A stretch of DNA of 64,000 nucleotides from Paroedura picta (Eukaryota; Chordata; Lepidosauria; Squamata; Gekkonidae), in assembly GCF_049243985.1 (NCBI RefSeq), contig NC_135373.1, positions 82,400,213 to 82,464,212 of the forward strand, read 5' to 3'. Below, in pieces: positions 31,346-42,800 of this stretch. A program made the position numbers and the translations under genes. The stretch's first letter is position 1. Every line of letters begins with the position of its first letter. Under the pieces are notes generated by a model. It saw only the letters and a program-made list of their open reading frames with translations. It had not been told where the DNA came from and did no database searches.

Positions 31346-32694
31346 ATAGAGCCCCTCCCCATTTTTTAAGCAAACTGTCTTCCTGTGACAGTTGAGCAAA
31401 AACAAAATTAGAGCGTTCTCTAGAAAAGCTGCTTTTCTGTTCAATTGCAAACTTCTGGCCTTCATTTCCATAATACTTTTAAAAGCGGTGTGCCACCTGA
31501 ACTTGCTTCCTGATCGTATTATATGGAATGTGTTCAAATATATTGCTAGGTATAATCTTTTACAAGTAGACATAGTAAAAGGAATAGTCCATTGCCAAAT
31601 ATTGAGAGAACATCAAAACCCTGTATTTTTATCCATCTGTGGGGTAACTTGGATATTTTTTGAAAAGCTCTGATTTTCACTAAGAATACAAGGGACTGCT
31701 GACACTCAAAACCAACAGCAAACAAAATGTGTCTACAAAAGTCTCTTCACCTGTACTGTAGCAAACTGCCCTGACTGCCAATGTTTCATGCTGTTCAAGG
31801 CCAGGATAAGTAAATGGATATTGCACATGTATATGGGCTAGATAGAAGGAAGTAGCTACCATTTTATTTTGTTACACTAATCTTCTAATTCATTAGATTC
31901 CCCCAGAAAATGTCTTGTCTTTGCTTCTTACAAATGTGAACACCACCTGTTTGCATGTATGTTGGAAAGAGATTAGGGCAGTTCCTTCTTTTCTGATTTG
32001 TGATCAGCTAAAGATGATTTCAGAGCTTTGCTGTCTTTTCAGTAGACTCAGATTGTTTGTCTAATTAGCTGCTATGAAATTACAAGATGTACATTTTATT
32101 GGAGACTCATCAAAGTGTTGAGAAGAGGCTCATAATCTGCAGATCTGGAGCTCCTTTTACTTTGTATTAATATTTGCATTGGACTTGCAGGCGTGCTTAG
32201 CAGGAAAGCACGGAATACTTTGGGGGGAAATAACCAGCATCTAGAATAACTTCCCACAAAATCTCGTGAAAAAATGGCAAAAATTGTTCATCCATGTGAT
32301 GTCCTGAAGGAATGCATGCAGATACTCTGGTGCCTTTCTATTATAACTCTAATGGTCAATGAACATTTATCTCATTATTATTATTATATAAGGTAAAATA
32401 TGTGTGCTAATACTAGCTGATTTGAGGTCTTAAAATTTTGTCGGTATTAAAAAAAAACAGAGCATAAGAGAGCTACCCCATTCACAAGAATAAAACCTTA
32501 CTGGGCTTAATAACAGGGATAGGCTATGCTATTTTGGAAAATCATAGATATCATCCTCAGGACTGTATTATAGGTCACCCCAAATCATATTATGCCTTGC
32601 AAACATATCTGCATTTTATCTTACCTTGGAAGTCCCCCCCCCCCCCGAAGAAAACTGGAATTTAGGCAAATAGTGGCAGAATGGAAAGGGGGCC

Positions 32695-32850
32695 AAAGTA
32701 CACACACAAAGCTGCCATCATAGTTACTACTGTCTATTCAGACTGGCCTCCAGGGCCTCAGGCAGAAGTTTGTTCACATGACGGGAGATGCCAGAGATTG
32801 AACCTGAGACTTTCTGCATGCCAAGCACTAAGCAGTAGCCTCTTCCAAAA
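32695..32850 (-). mobile_element. tRNA-derived SINE, second family, old copy
   Basis: Reversed body and head like the copy at 15961: AGACTGGCC region, GAGATTGAACCTGAGACTTT (B box region), GCATGCCAAGCACTAAGCAG. Confidence 0.65.
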
Positions 32851-33210
32851 ATGAAATGAAGCTCTGCTGGCTACTGGAATCCTGTCCTCAATTTCAGGAA
32901 GTCCAACAGATCCCCATCCTTGCTTCAGAAATTTATTGGGTTCTCAGCTTCTCTACTGAATGATACACAACCCTTTACTATCCACCACCCAGGTATGTGT
33001 GGCTGCAGGCGGGAGAAGTACCTTGTTGACTTGAATAACCTCAACAATTCAATTTAATAACATCTTATCCAAATAATAATATGAGTGAAGATTATAGTAT
33101 TTGCTGTTCTAATTCCACATTGGAACAGTGTTGATTTATAACAGCTGCAGGCAGGAAATAAATTGTCACATCAAATGCAGAGGCTAAATTGGAGTAATAT
33201 GGTAGTATCA

Positions 33211-33395
33211 AGGCTTGCCAACCTCTGGTGGGTCCTTGAGACCTCCTGGAATTAAAATCTATAGTGATCAGTTCCCCTGAAGTAAATGGCTGCTTTGGAG
33301 GGTGAACTCCAAGGTGATATACTCTGCCCTCCACAAGCTCCACCTCAAATCACGAGGGATTTTCCAAACCAGAATAAGCAACCCTATTATCATCA
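33211..33395. mobile_element. MITE-like repeat (GGTTGCCAACC family)
   Basis: Begins GGCTTGCCAACCTCTGGTGG and ends near AATAAGCAACCCTATT, with an inside about opposing a half-palindrome, as in a common squamate and crocodilian repeat that ends in GGTTGCCAACC. Related tails occur at about 40190-40276 and 61790-61975. Confidence 0.5.
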
Positions 33396-34111
33396 CTGGA
33401 AGACAGATTGCCTTGGAACAAACTAATACAAAAGCTTTGTCTGCTGCACAATGTGCCAGTGATACTTATGCAGAGAAGGCAGCATAGTTGTCTTGCACAA
33501 AATCCCGCATTTGAAAAGGTGCAAGTGTTGGGTTATGGATTGAACCTTTTATATTGTCTCTGTTCATAGCCTCCTCTCCTCCTTCACTCTTTTTCTGCCT
33601 TTTCACTAATTTGCAAGGAATTTGCACTATTATGCCCATTCATATATACCCCTTAGATATTTTGGCTGCAAACAGCCAGGTTTTCAGCTTCTATTTTACA
33701 ACTAATTTAAATAATTGATATTCCAAGATCAAAGCTATCACATATGTCTGTTACTCCTCTCTTCCCCTTATTTTTCTCCCATTATAATTACAGAACTTTT
33801 AAACATTGTGCCAAAGGTAGAAAGTGTATGACTGAAAGAGCATAAATTCCAAGCGAGAGCATACACATATACAGGAAACTGATCAAAATTTATTTCTGGG
33901 CCAGAAAGGAAAGATGAAATGTTTTTAAAAAATGGCTTGGTGCAGATAAAGTCTAAAGAGTTCAGGCTGCATGCAGTTTATGATGCTGACAGTATGGATA
34001 TGAGTAGTTTGGACTGGTACTGTTGCTTCTACTGTACTATGGATTGTTTTTCTAATTGGTATGTCTTTATGTACAAACTGGTAATGGTAAAAGACTAAAC
34101 CTAAGGAGTAT

Positions 34112-34345
34112 TACAATAAAATCAGAGTCCAGTAGCACCTTTAAGACCAACAAAGATTTAGACTATGATCTTCTTACATGATAGGGAATATATATATACA
34201 TCCCTGTCATGTAAGAAGGTCATAGTCTGACGAAGGGTGCTTGCACTCGAAAGCTCACGCCTTGATTAAATCTTTGTTGGTCTTAAAGGTGCTACTGGAC
34301 TCTGATTTTACTGTGCTACTTCAGACCAACACGTCTACTCATTTG
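34112..34345. repeat. Foldback repeat: two copies of one repeat head to head
   Basis: AAAATCAGAGTCCAGTAGCA (about 34118) returns reversed as TGCTACTGGACTCTGATTTT (about 34291). Inside them a second inverted pair, GACTATGATCTTCTTACATG and CATGTAAGAAGGTCATAGTC, flanks a short AT-rich centre. The right half has about 39 extra bases. One unreversed single copy of this repeat lies at 48598-48725 and a remnant at about 14692-14740. Confidence 0.85.
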
Positions 34346-36995
34346 AATCTATCCCTAAGGAGTATTGTATGAGACATCATTCTGCAGTTGTCAGTTGTGA
34401 ATTTTGATAGGGTTTTAGACTGACATTCTGTTTATCCAGGAAAGACTGTGAAACAGATACCCAACCCTTTAAATGTAAAACACAAAGTTTTCTTTTAAAA
34501 GCAAATTATGAAGCCCTGAATTATGGTTGCATACTTTGAATTAGCAATATCACTTCAATCTTGTAGTACTGTTATTTTCCATCATTAGAGCTAAGCAATA
34601 TTTGTTTCTTCATAAATCATTAGTAACTTCAGTTCTGCATTACTTTCTTTGTGAATAGTAGCATAGTGAAAGCTCATAGTATAACTATATTAACATAAAA
34701 ATCAGACACTGTACTTAAGCTCAATTTTTGTTAATTCTTTTGTCATGCTAGCATTCTTGAAAACAAAAGGAGAGCCGCGAGCTCCTGTACTTTCAATAAC
34801 TTTTGTAGAAGTGAGGATTTTAGGTTCAGCTTTTCTCACCTGTCATTCTTGTCCCTTAAACTTGTTAATGGTGTAGGCATTCTGTTCTCCCTTGCAATTT
34901 GTGTGCTTCATATCCCACAGGGCCCAAGAAATCAAGGAAATTCTTACAGAAAATAATTATTAATATGGAGTTAAGGTTCCTGAGTTAAGGTTTCACAGTA
35001 TATGTACAAGCAAGTTATAACTTCATTTTACATTATTTTTTCAGTCCTGCATCTCTTCTTTCTGACAGTACAGGCCAGCATTAACTAAGCCAGAACAGTG
35101 TGCAGAATGGCTCTGGCTGCAAATATTAAAAGGTCTTCATAGTTATTGCTCTAGAGGTATGGTCAAGATGATTTGTCAAATGCATTATTAGGCTGCTATC
35201 CTACTACACAGTTTATTCCATATTAACACAGTATTTTGTGTGGAAGTAGATTTAAATTTAATATAGCATTGGCATTATAGTTCAAACAATGTGTTTTTAC
35301 TTTGAACAGTATATTTGCAAAGGGCATTTAAAGTGCTTATACTGTTTTCATGTTGGTAAAGTATATATTTCATAAAGTACATATTTTCTGGTATATCCTT
35401 TGCATTGTACCTTTTTCATATAAATATGAACATATGACTTGTCATTAGCAGTTGAATGGTTAGGCTTCTAGGCAGAGAGTAACTTTACTGTTCATAGAAA
35501 ACCTAACACAAAAATACATCTTTCCCTGAAACCTACCACAGAAGAGTTTGCGTTGTAGGGCCAGATCTACAGCTTATGAAAGGCCTACATAGCATTCTAA
35601 TTAAAGGATAAGTCGATCCTTGCTGGTCTGCTTGAAGTATCTTAAGGCTATAGGATGAACCGTGAGCAATATTAGGATGGCTTGATGACTTTTTAAATGT
35701 AAAATTAGCCGCAAACCAGGACTGGTACTGCCATTTTCTTTTGCACCTGTGAATAAAGAACTTGAGTCATTCACTTGCATCTGAGCTCCCTCCCTAAGGC
35801 AGAAAATTAAAGTCTTCCAATGCATGGCCTATACGTTCTGTTATCAGAGAAATATGAAATGTCTGTGTCAAACAAGGTGTGTGGTTAGCAGAATTCACAA
35901 ATGATTATTTTAATTCTTTAATGGGCAGGATGAGATTACTGTCTGAATTTTATTTAGTGTGTTGATATTTTAAGGCATTTTCTCTGTGTAAAACAAATTT
36001 TAAAAATGGAGAGGATCCTTCACTCAGGAATTTCTATATACTTTGCTTTTGTCTTAATAATGGGTGTCAATAACCTTAACTCCCTGTTAATTTCCAATAA
36101 TTTAAATAAAATGCATATATATGGTACTAATTCTGTATTTTCCCTGATATTTGCCAAACTTTGAATGCAGCAGTTGTCTTGGTTATAAGACATTAATAGC
36201 TACTGAATGTATAGGAAATGCTTCCATTTTACAAAAAGAAATAGTGTTTGTAACATATACCATGAATGATATAGTGTGTTCCAACCAGCAAGTATGGTGC
36301 CTTTCTTTTTTTAAAAGAAATTTTTAAGCATAACATTTCATTCCATTGTAACATCACCAACAGCCATGTCTTTTGAAACATTGTTTGCCTCTTTAACCAC
36401 ATTATGGTTCTGAAGTTATGGTACAACTGATCTCAAGTCTTAGCATGGAAACAGACAACAGTAGTCGAGTAATCACCAGTGTGCCACAAATGCATTTATG
36501 AAATGCATAAATATACATTTCTATAAAAGCCAAAATTGTATTTGTTCGTTACTTTGTCATTTGCATTGTAAAATACTGTAAAGTTGTTGTATGTCCTAAT
36601 TTTGCATTATAAAAATGTTTTCATACATAAAGGCATCAATATAGCAACTTTGTATAAAGGTAGCTTTTTAGAGTTTATTTTATAAAAAAAAAGTCTGAAG
36701 AGTTGGGTATTACCATTGCCAAAATCTCTCTCACACAAAAACTCAAACTGTTTGAATTTCTCTTCCCCTAGTTGAACATTCCAAGCTTCCTTTTGAAACA
36801 AAATGATATTGTATTATGCATAGTATGTTTTTATTTTCAACAACCCTGTACTACCAATTAATTTTGGTTTGCATTTGCATTGAACTTACCAGATTTCCAT
36901 TTTAAAATGTGTTCTGTAATACTGACATTGTCCCCTTACCAGTGCCAGCTTCATAAGAATTGTAGCATGGCAATAAAATATTGATTTTTACTATG

Positions 36996-37800
36996 TAAGC
37001 ATGTGCAGTACTTCTTGGATGTCTGATTCAGGGTTTATGTCGTTTTGAGTTATTACAGTTAAACCAATTTAAACTTTTCTTTCATGCAACATACACAACA
37101 CATTTTTATTGGCTGTCATGGCCTGGATGTTGAAGCTGGTTGATCAATTCCTCTGAATTATTTAAGTTTATTATGGATGTACATTGTTCTTTACTGAGTG
37201 TAGCAATCCCTTTCTCAGTTTGCAATTGCCATTTTGCCTTAATTTTTACTGCTATGTTTGAACAAATAATTTCTCTGTTAAAGCTGCCATCAAGAGCTCT
37301 TTGTGGATAGATTGTTAAGTAACCTGGTTACAGTATTTGTGGTTATTAATTGGCATTGTAAGCTGTTTTGAGTTCTCGTTGAGCAGAGAAAAGCAGGTGG
37401 ATAGCATGCAAACAAATAAATAGTGGGCTGCCCAAGGAACGTAGAAGTATTATTGAATTTCTTATTTAGGACTACTGGCCCTTTAAATTTCCCCCCTTTT
37501 GGTTTTTCTGAATTGTAGTTCCAACCCAGCCATGGCATGAACTGTTGCCTGCTGTTTGTGGGAGCAAGAATTATTTACTATTTTTCACTTTGCAGGCATA
37601 GTGACCACTCATTTTAGGTTTTGATAATATTTTACCACTAGAAATAGTTTCATTCTGCTCAAGAAAAAAAAATGGTGTTAACTAGCTGAGTTTGACAAAT
37701 ACTTTCTTTTTGTATGGCATGTGCCTCCTACAACATTCTCCATTGCCTCTTACTTCTTGGGCTTACTTTCATATCTCCCAGTGGCGGCATCTGATGACAT
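36996..37800. other. Intergenic between FRS2 and CCT2; LINE tail remnant
   Basis: At about 37330-37425 TTGTAAGCTGTTTTGAGTTC and AACAAATAAATAG look like an old LINE 3' tail. Nothing else is recognised. Confidence 0.4.
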
Positions 37801-39275
37801 AGCTGTTAGTTGGGATGGAGTAAAAGCTGGAACAGCCTAAAACAGGCATTAAACAAAAAGAGTACCACAAAACAGTGGGATGCATTACAGACAGTTGAGA
37901 ACAGTATTTTAGCACTGAAAAGGTGGTCATCCTGCACCTTTATTAACCCTTATACCAGGCCAAAAATCCTCCAGAACACATGGTACAGGCCAAGAAGGGC
38001 ATTACACAAGTACAGTAAAAACCGATGGGATACATTGCAGACAGTTGAGAACAATATTTTTTTAGAAATAAAGATGTGGAACACTCACCCCTTTATTAAC
38101 CCCTTCCAGACTAAAATGCCTCTAGAGCAGACTGGAACTGATGTTGAACAAATAACAGTACCTCAAAAAGCAGTGGGACATATTTAAGGCATGCCAGAAT
38201 AGTATTTCAGAATGCCAAACACAGAAATATTATGCACATTAACCTGTTTGGGGCTAAAATAGCTCAAGAATACCCCAGCACAGGCTGGAATGAGTATTAA
38301 ACAAACCATAGTACCTCAAAGCACTCCAGAATAGTATTTTGGAAATCAGAACACAGAAATATTGTGCACAGATTAACCCTTTTTCAGATCAAAATGCCTC
38401 CAGAATTGGGAGAAGTGGAGGAAGTATTCCATAGTTAAGTGGCTGCATTCCTACTTGAGCAGAGGTTTCCAAAGAGGTGCTGGGTAGTTGTTGCTCACAG
38501 ATTCAGGAGTGGACAGAACAAACCTTGGGCCAACTAGACTGGTTTCAAATTCACAGTGCCAGTCTGTTCCAGGGTGTTACAATGGCCTGGTTAATAAAAG
38601 TGTTTTCATTGCTAAAATATTGTCCTTCATTGTCTGTAATGCATCCCAGAGTTTTTTGCAGTATTCTTATTTGTTTAATGTTTCTGCCTATTTCGGAGGC
38701 ATTTTTGGCCTGAAACAGGTTAATAAAAATGTAAGAGTTCCACCTTTTCATTTCTAAAATATTGTCCTCAAATATCTGTAATGAATCCCATTGTTTTTTG
38801 TAGTTCTCTTATTTCGGGGTGTTCCAGAGTCAGTTTGACCCAGAACATGTTATAAAGGGGCTAGAGTTGCACTTCTTCATTTCTAAAATATTGTTTTCAA
38901 GTGTCTATAATGCATCCCACTGGATTTTGTGATACTCTTTTTTGTTTAATGCCCATTCTGGCCTGGGTTTTTGGCCTGGCATTAATAAAGGTGCAGGATT
39001 TCCACCTTTTCATTTCTAAAATATTGACCTTAAGTATCTGTAATGAATCCCGTTGGGGGGTATTTTTGCAGTTCTCTTGATTATTTAATGCCCGTTCCAG
39101 GGTGTTCCGGAGTCATTTTGACTCAGAACATGGTATAAATGGGTTAGGTTAGAGTTGCACTTCTTCATTTCTAAAATATCGTTTTCAAGTGTCTGTAATG
39201 CATCCCCTTTTTTTGGTGGTATTTTTATTTGTTTAATGTCTGTTCTGTCCCGTTCCGGCTTTTACCCTGTTAGTC
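37800..39275. mobile_element. Foldback-like element with long inverted arms of tandem repeats
   Basis: The left arm (about 37835-38430) holds about four units, and the right arm (about 38560-39250) about five reversed units. The unit is about 130-160 bp. In the right arm CTAAAATATTGT starts recur near 38613, 38755, 38884, 39014 and 39172, each followed by a TGTAATGCATCCCA-like word; in the left arm the reverse word (GGGATGCATTACAGACAGTT) recurs near 37878 and 38027, with more diverged forms later. The outer ends also match: AGTAAAAGCTGGAAC left, GTTCCGGCTTTTACC right. This is the build of Foldback-type DNA elements. No coding sequence inside. Confidence 0.75.
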
Positions 39276-39639
39276 TAAAATGGCATATGGAACTGCAGCT
39301 GGAGATTTGGGGAGGGAGTGCAACAGGAACGTGTAGCTTTATAGTGAATCTTCCAAATGTGCCATTTTCTTCCACAGGCACTACCATGATGCAGTTTGGC
39401 CATCAGTTATTATTCTGGGACAACTCCAGGCCCCACCTTGAGGTTGCTAAGACTTGTTTGATTTTTGCTGAAGCACACTAAGTAGAGCTACCTCTCTCAA
39501 GTTAGTGCAATAACATAACATATAACAAGTTATAAAACGCGAGGAACAGTATGGTGCGGATCGGGGCATTATACCTGAAAAAGTGGGTCCATGAAATCTG
39601 ACACTGGATTGAAATGCCGGTCTTTAACGTACCACGAGA

Positions 39640-39850
39640 CTTCTTTTAATTGTATCGAGGACCGGCTCCTTTAAGAAACTACATCTCCCAGCAGGCAACG
39701 CTTGATCGGTTCCTCCGGCGGGTAAGAGGCGCAGTCAGAAACGGTCATTTCCGGTGTTCGTTGAGAGTGGGCGCGCTGCCGTGAGACCGGGCACGAGGCT
39801 GTTGGAAAGGCCCGAGGAGAGGCTCCGAGATCGCCGCTGCCGTCGCCATG
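39640..39850 (+). promoter_or_regulatory. CCT2: CCT2 promoter and 5' UTR
   Basis: The 200 bp before the CCT2 ATG is GC- and CpG-rich against an AT-rich background, and no TATA box is seen. At 39678-39701 lies ACTACATCTCCCAGCAGG, a close match to the ZNF143/STAF promoter motif (ACTACAnnTCCCAGCATGC type) found in many housekeeping promoters. At 39746-39754 CATTTCCGG fits an ETS/GABPA site (reverse CCGGAAATG). The ATG is in a fair context (GCCGCTGCCGTCGCCATGG). The exon is cut by a GTGAGT donor directly after the ATG. Binding is inferred from motif match only. Confidence 0.7.
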
Positions 39851-42800
39851 GTGAGTCAGGCGGAGGGGGCCAGGCCGGGCCTTCAGCAGTCTTGGGGCCC
39901 GATGCTTGTCTCCATTTTCGGGATGCGCGTGGCATGCCCAGGAACGGCCGAAGCTTCCAGAAGTCTTCGAATCGGGCAGTGGAGAAGGAGAAAGAGGCTG
40001 AGGGAGGAGTAGCGTAATGGCGCCGTCCACAAGCTGCTCTGACACACGCGAGGTGGCCGCCCTCGAACCTCCCCCGACTCCCCGTGAAGGCGTTTCTCCT
40101 GTTCCGCTGCTCGATCGTTCAGACTCCAGAGATCAGTTCCGCTGGAGAAAAGGGAGGCTGTGGCGGGTGGAGTCGACGGCCTTGTGCCCCACCGAGGTCT
40201 CTGTCCTCCCCAGGCTCCCTCCTGAATCCTCCAGGAGTTTCCCAACTTGGATCTGGCAGCCCTATCAACCATCAGGGTGTCTTGGGCCGCCTTCGGCTCT
40301 CTGCTGCTGCTTCTCGCATAATCTGGTAGCCCGTTAGTTTGTACAGCATTGCGGCTCAGCGGGTGCCCGGGGATTGTGAACTGACTTTAAGCAAGCCTCG
40401 GCTTAGCCTTTTGCACTGGGGCTAATATTGGCCTGCTTTACAGGGTTGTTGCAAAGATAAATATTAATGTATAAGTTACTTTCATCTATTGGTCTCTCTT
40501 GTTCCTCCCACTGTATACTTTTAAAGGATACTTATGTCTTCCTTGGTGAAGTGGATCTCAGAAACAGTCTGCACATTTAGTTCTGCTCATGGAATTGACA
40601 GTACAAGAAAAGATGTAACATTTAGGGAATTATTGAAGCCCTAAGGGAAAAAATGTTTAGAAATCAACCCTCCAAAATTATGGGGAAGTTTGAAATATCT
40701 CACCTAGTCTTATTTGGCTGCTTTAACAATGATGTTTATTTTTGTAAAAATTATTTATTGTCCACCTTTCTCTCAGAGACACAAAAGGCAGATTACACAT
40801 AGCTTATAACTTGGCGTATAGAACTGTTAATTGACATTTAGAAGAAGAGAAGAAGAAGAGTTGGTTCTTATATGCCGCTTTTCCCTACCCAAAGGAGGCT
40901 CAAAGCGGCTTACAGTCGCCTTCCCATTCTTCTCCCCACAACAGACACCCTGTGGGGTGGGTGAGGCTGAGAGAGCGCTGATATCACTGCTCGGTCAGAA
41001 CAGTTTTCTCAGTGCTGTGGCGAGCCCAAGGTCACCCAGCTGGTTGCATGTGGGGGAGAGCAGAATCAAACCTGGCATGCCAGATTAGAAGTCCACACTC
41101 CTAACCACTACACCAAACTGGCTCTTTTATGAGATTTTAAATTTTTATGAGATTTTAAAGAAAGCTAAGCTTTTAAATACTAAAATAGCAGGTACACTGT
41201 ATACAAAATAGGAGTATACTTGTTGTTGTTAGGTACGAAGTCGTGTCCGACCCACTGCGACCCCATGGACTCCTTCAGGCCTTCCTGTCCTCTACCATTC
41301 CCCGGAGTCTATTTAAGCTTGCACCGACTGCTTCAGTGACTCCATCCAGCCTCCTCGTTCTCTGTCATCCCCTTCTTTTGCCCTCAATTGCTCCCAGCAT
41401 GAGGCTCTTCTCCAGGGAGTCTAATGCTGGGAGCAATTGAGGGCAAAAGATGTATGATGTGTGTGGCCTATAAACTAAAATGGAGTATACTAAATTGTTG
41501 CATTCTGTGTTTCAACAAATTTCACTACTTTTTAAAGAAAAAATAGCAGGACTGAAAAACTTTTATAGGTTCTGAATGGGTAAACCTCTGCCTGAAGAAA
41601 GCATTTCACTCATTAAAAAAAATCATCAAAGTTTTTGCCCCCCCCAGCTGTATGCAAATTGACTGTAAATTCAAATTTCATATATTTGGACTAAACTACA
41701 AAACACATGGGTTCTCTGTACTATGGAAACAGTGGATCCAGCAGTCTGGGCATGGAGATGAAATGTGATTTGATAGCAAAATTGGAGTAAACCAATGCAA
41801 AAAATCCTGAGGATCCATATTTTTATGATGTGGTGGTGCCATGAATGGGTAGAGATGATACTTTTGTGAGGCAGTTGGTACCTGAGGATATGAATCCTGT
41901 ATCCATGAGAAACCACACTTTGGATCCATGTTTTGTATCATGGCAGCACCATGAATTGATGGAGCCATTATTTTTGTGGTGCATCTGAAACGTGATTTGA
42001 TGTTGAGTTTGAGGTGACCCAAAGCAAAAATAATGATACTCTGCAAAGCGGTGGATTTATGATGCTGGTGGCCTATAGACTAAAATGGGATCCAAAAAAT
42101 GATGGTAACTGTTTTTTGCTTCAATGCAAAAATCATATGAATTCGTGATCATCCATTTAAATTTATCTAGATTTGCCTTTTATCCAGTTCTCTGTAGGTG
42201 AAGATCTTAAATATAAGAGTAAGTTTTGCAAGACAGGACAAAGATACTAGATTTGTGAGTTGGATCCAGTCAACTTTTCTACTCTTAAAAAGTGAGGAGG
42301 GCCAGAAAGGCTATGCTGGAAATCATAGCAGGGCAAAAGTTATGTGAGATGGAACAGTAGGAATGAAAGCACTGAAAAAGCTGGCTTGTATTCTGTTGTT
42401 ACTTTAAGAGAAATGTAGGTATATATAAATTAAGATCATGTAATTCAGTCATACATTTGCCCCTGGTGAACCTGGTAAACTTAGTTGTATATTTAAGAAT
42501 GCATCTAGGTAAACTGAATACAGTAGGCACTATAGAGTTCATGTAGCAATGATAGTGTGAAATGTATGATTCTTTATGCCATGGTAAATATTGCTGGGAT
42601 TACCATTATTTCAGGCATCCATGTCCCTTGCACCTGTGAACATTTTCAAAGCTGGTGCTGATGAAGAGAGAGCAGAGACAGCCCGATTGGTAAGTTTAGC
42701 AATAAGTATAATTCTAGCATCAGTGACAGTAAGACCTAAAAACATTTCATTTTTAATAGGTGTAGCTTGATACCATTTTAGATACTTAACTTTTTGAATC

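Larger units (their letters stand above)
28874..36995 (+). other. FRS2: Likely long 3' UTR of FRS2 (extent uncertain)
   Basis: Downstream of the FRS2 stop is about 8 kb without another gene. Possible poly(A) signals AATAAA lie at 35752 and 36972. The stretch from about 35850 to 37000 is free of recognisable repeats and has the AU-rich look of a conserved 3' UTR. Repeats have inserted within the span: a 5S-derived SINE (31.2 kb), a tRNA-derived SINE (32.7 kb), a small MITE-like element (33.2 kb) and a foldback repeat (34.1 kb). Human FRS2 is known for a UTR of several kilobases. The true cleavage site cannot be fixed from sequence alone. Confidence 0.4.

Noticed and set aside
37810-38187. 125-aa frame in the foldback-like element
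   Set aside because: The translation simply repeats with the tandem units (QWDALQTVENSI, RWDTLQTVENNI). No domain is seen, so it is a repeat artefact.
39955-39968. Heat-shock element in CCT2 intron 1
   Set aside because: TTCCAGAA is followed by TTC one base out of register, so it is not a proper three-unit site.
39671-40337. Overlapping frames around CCT2 exon 1
   Set aside because: They overlap the CpG-rich promoter, exon 1 and a repeat in intron 1. None has splice or domain support.
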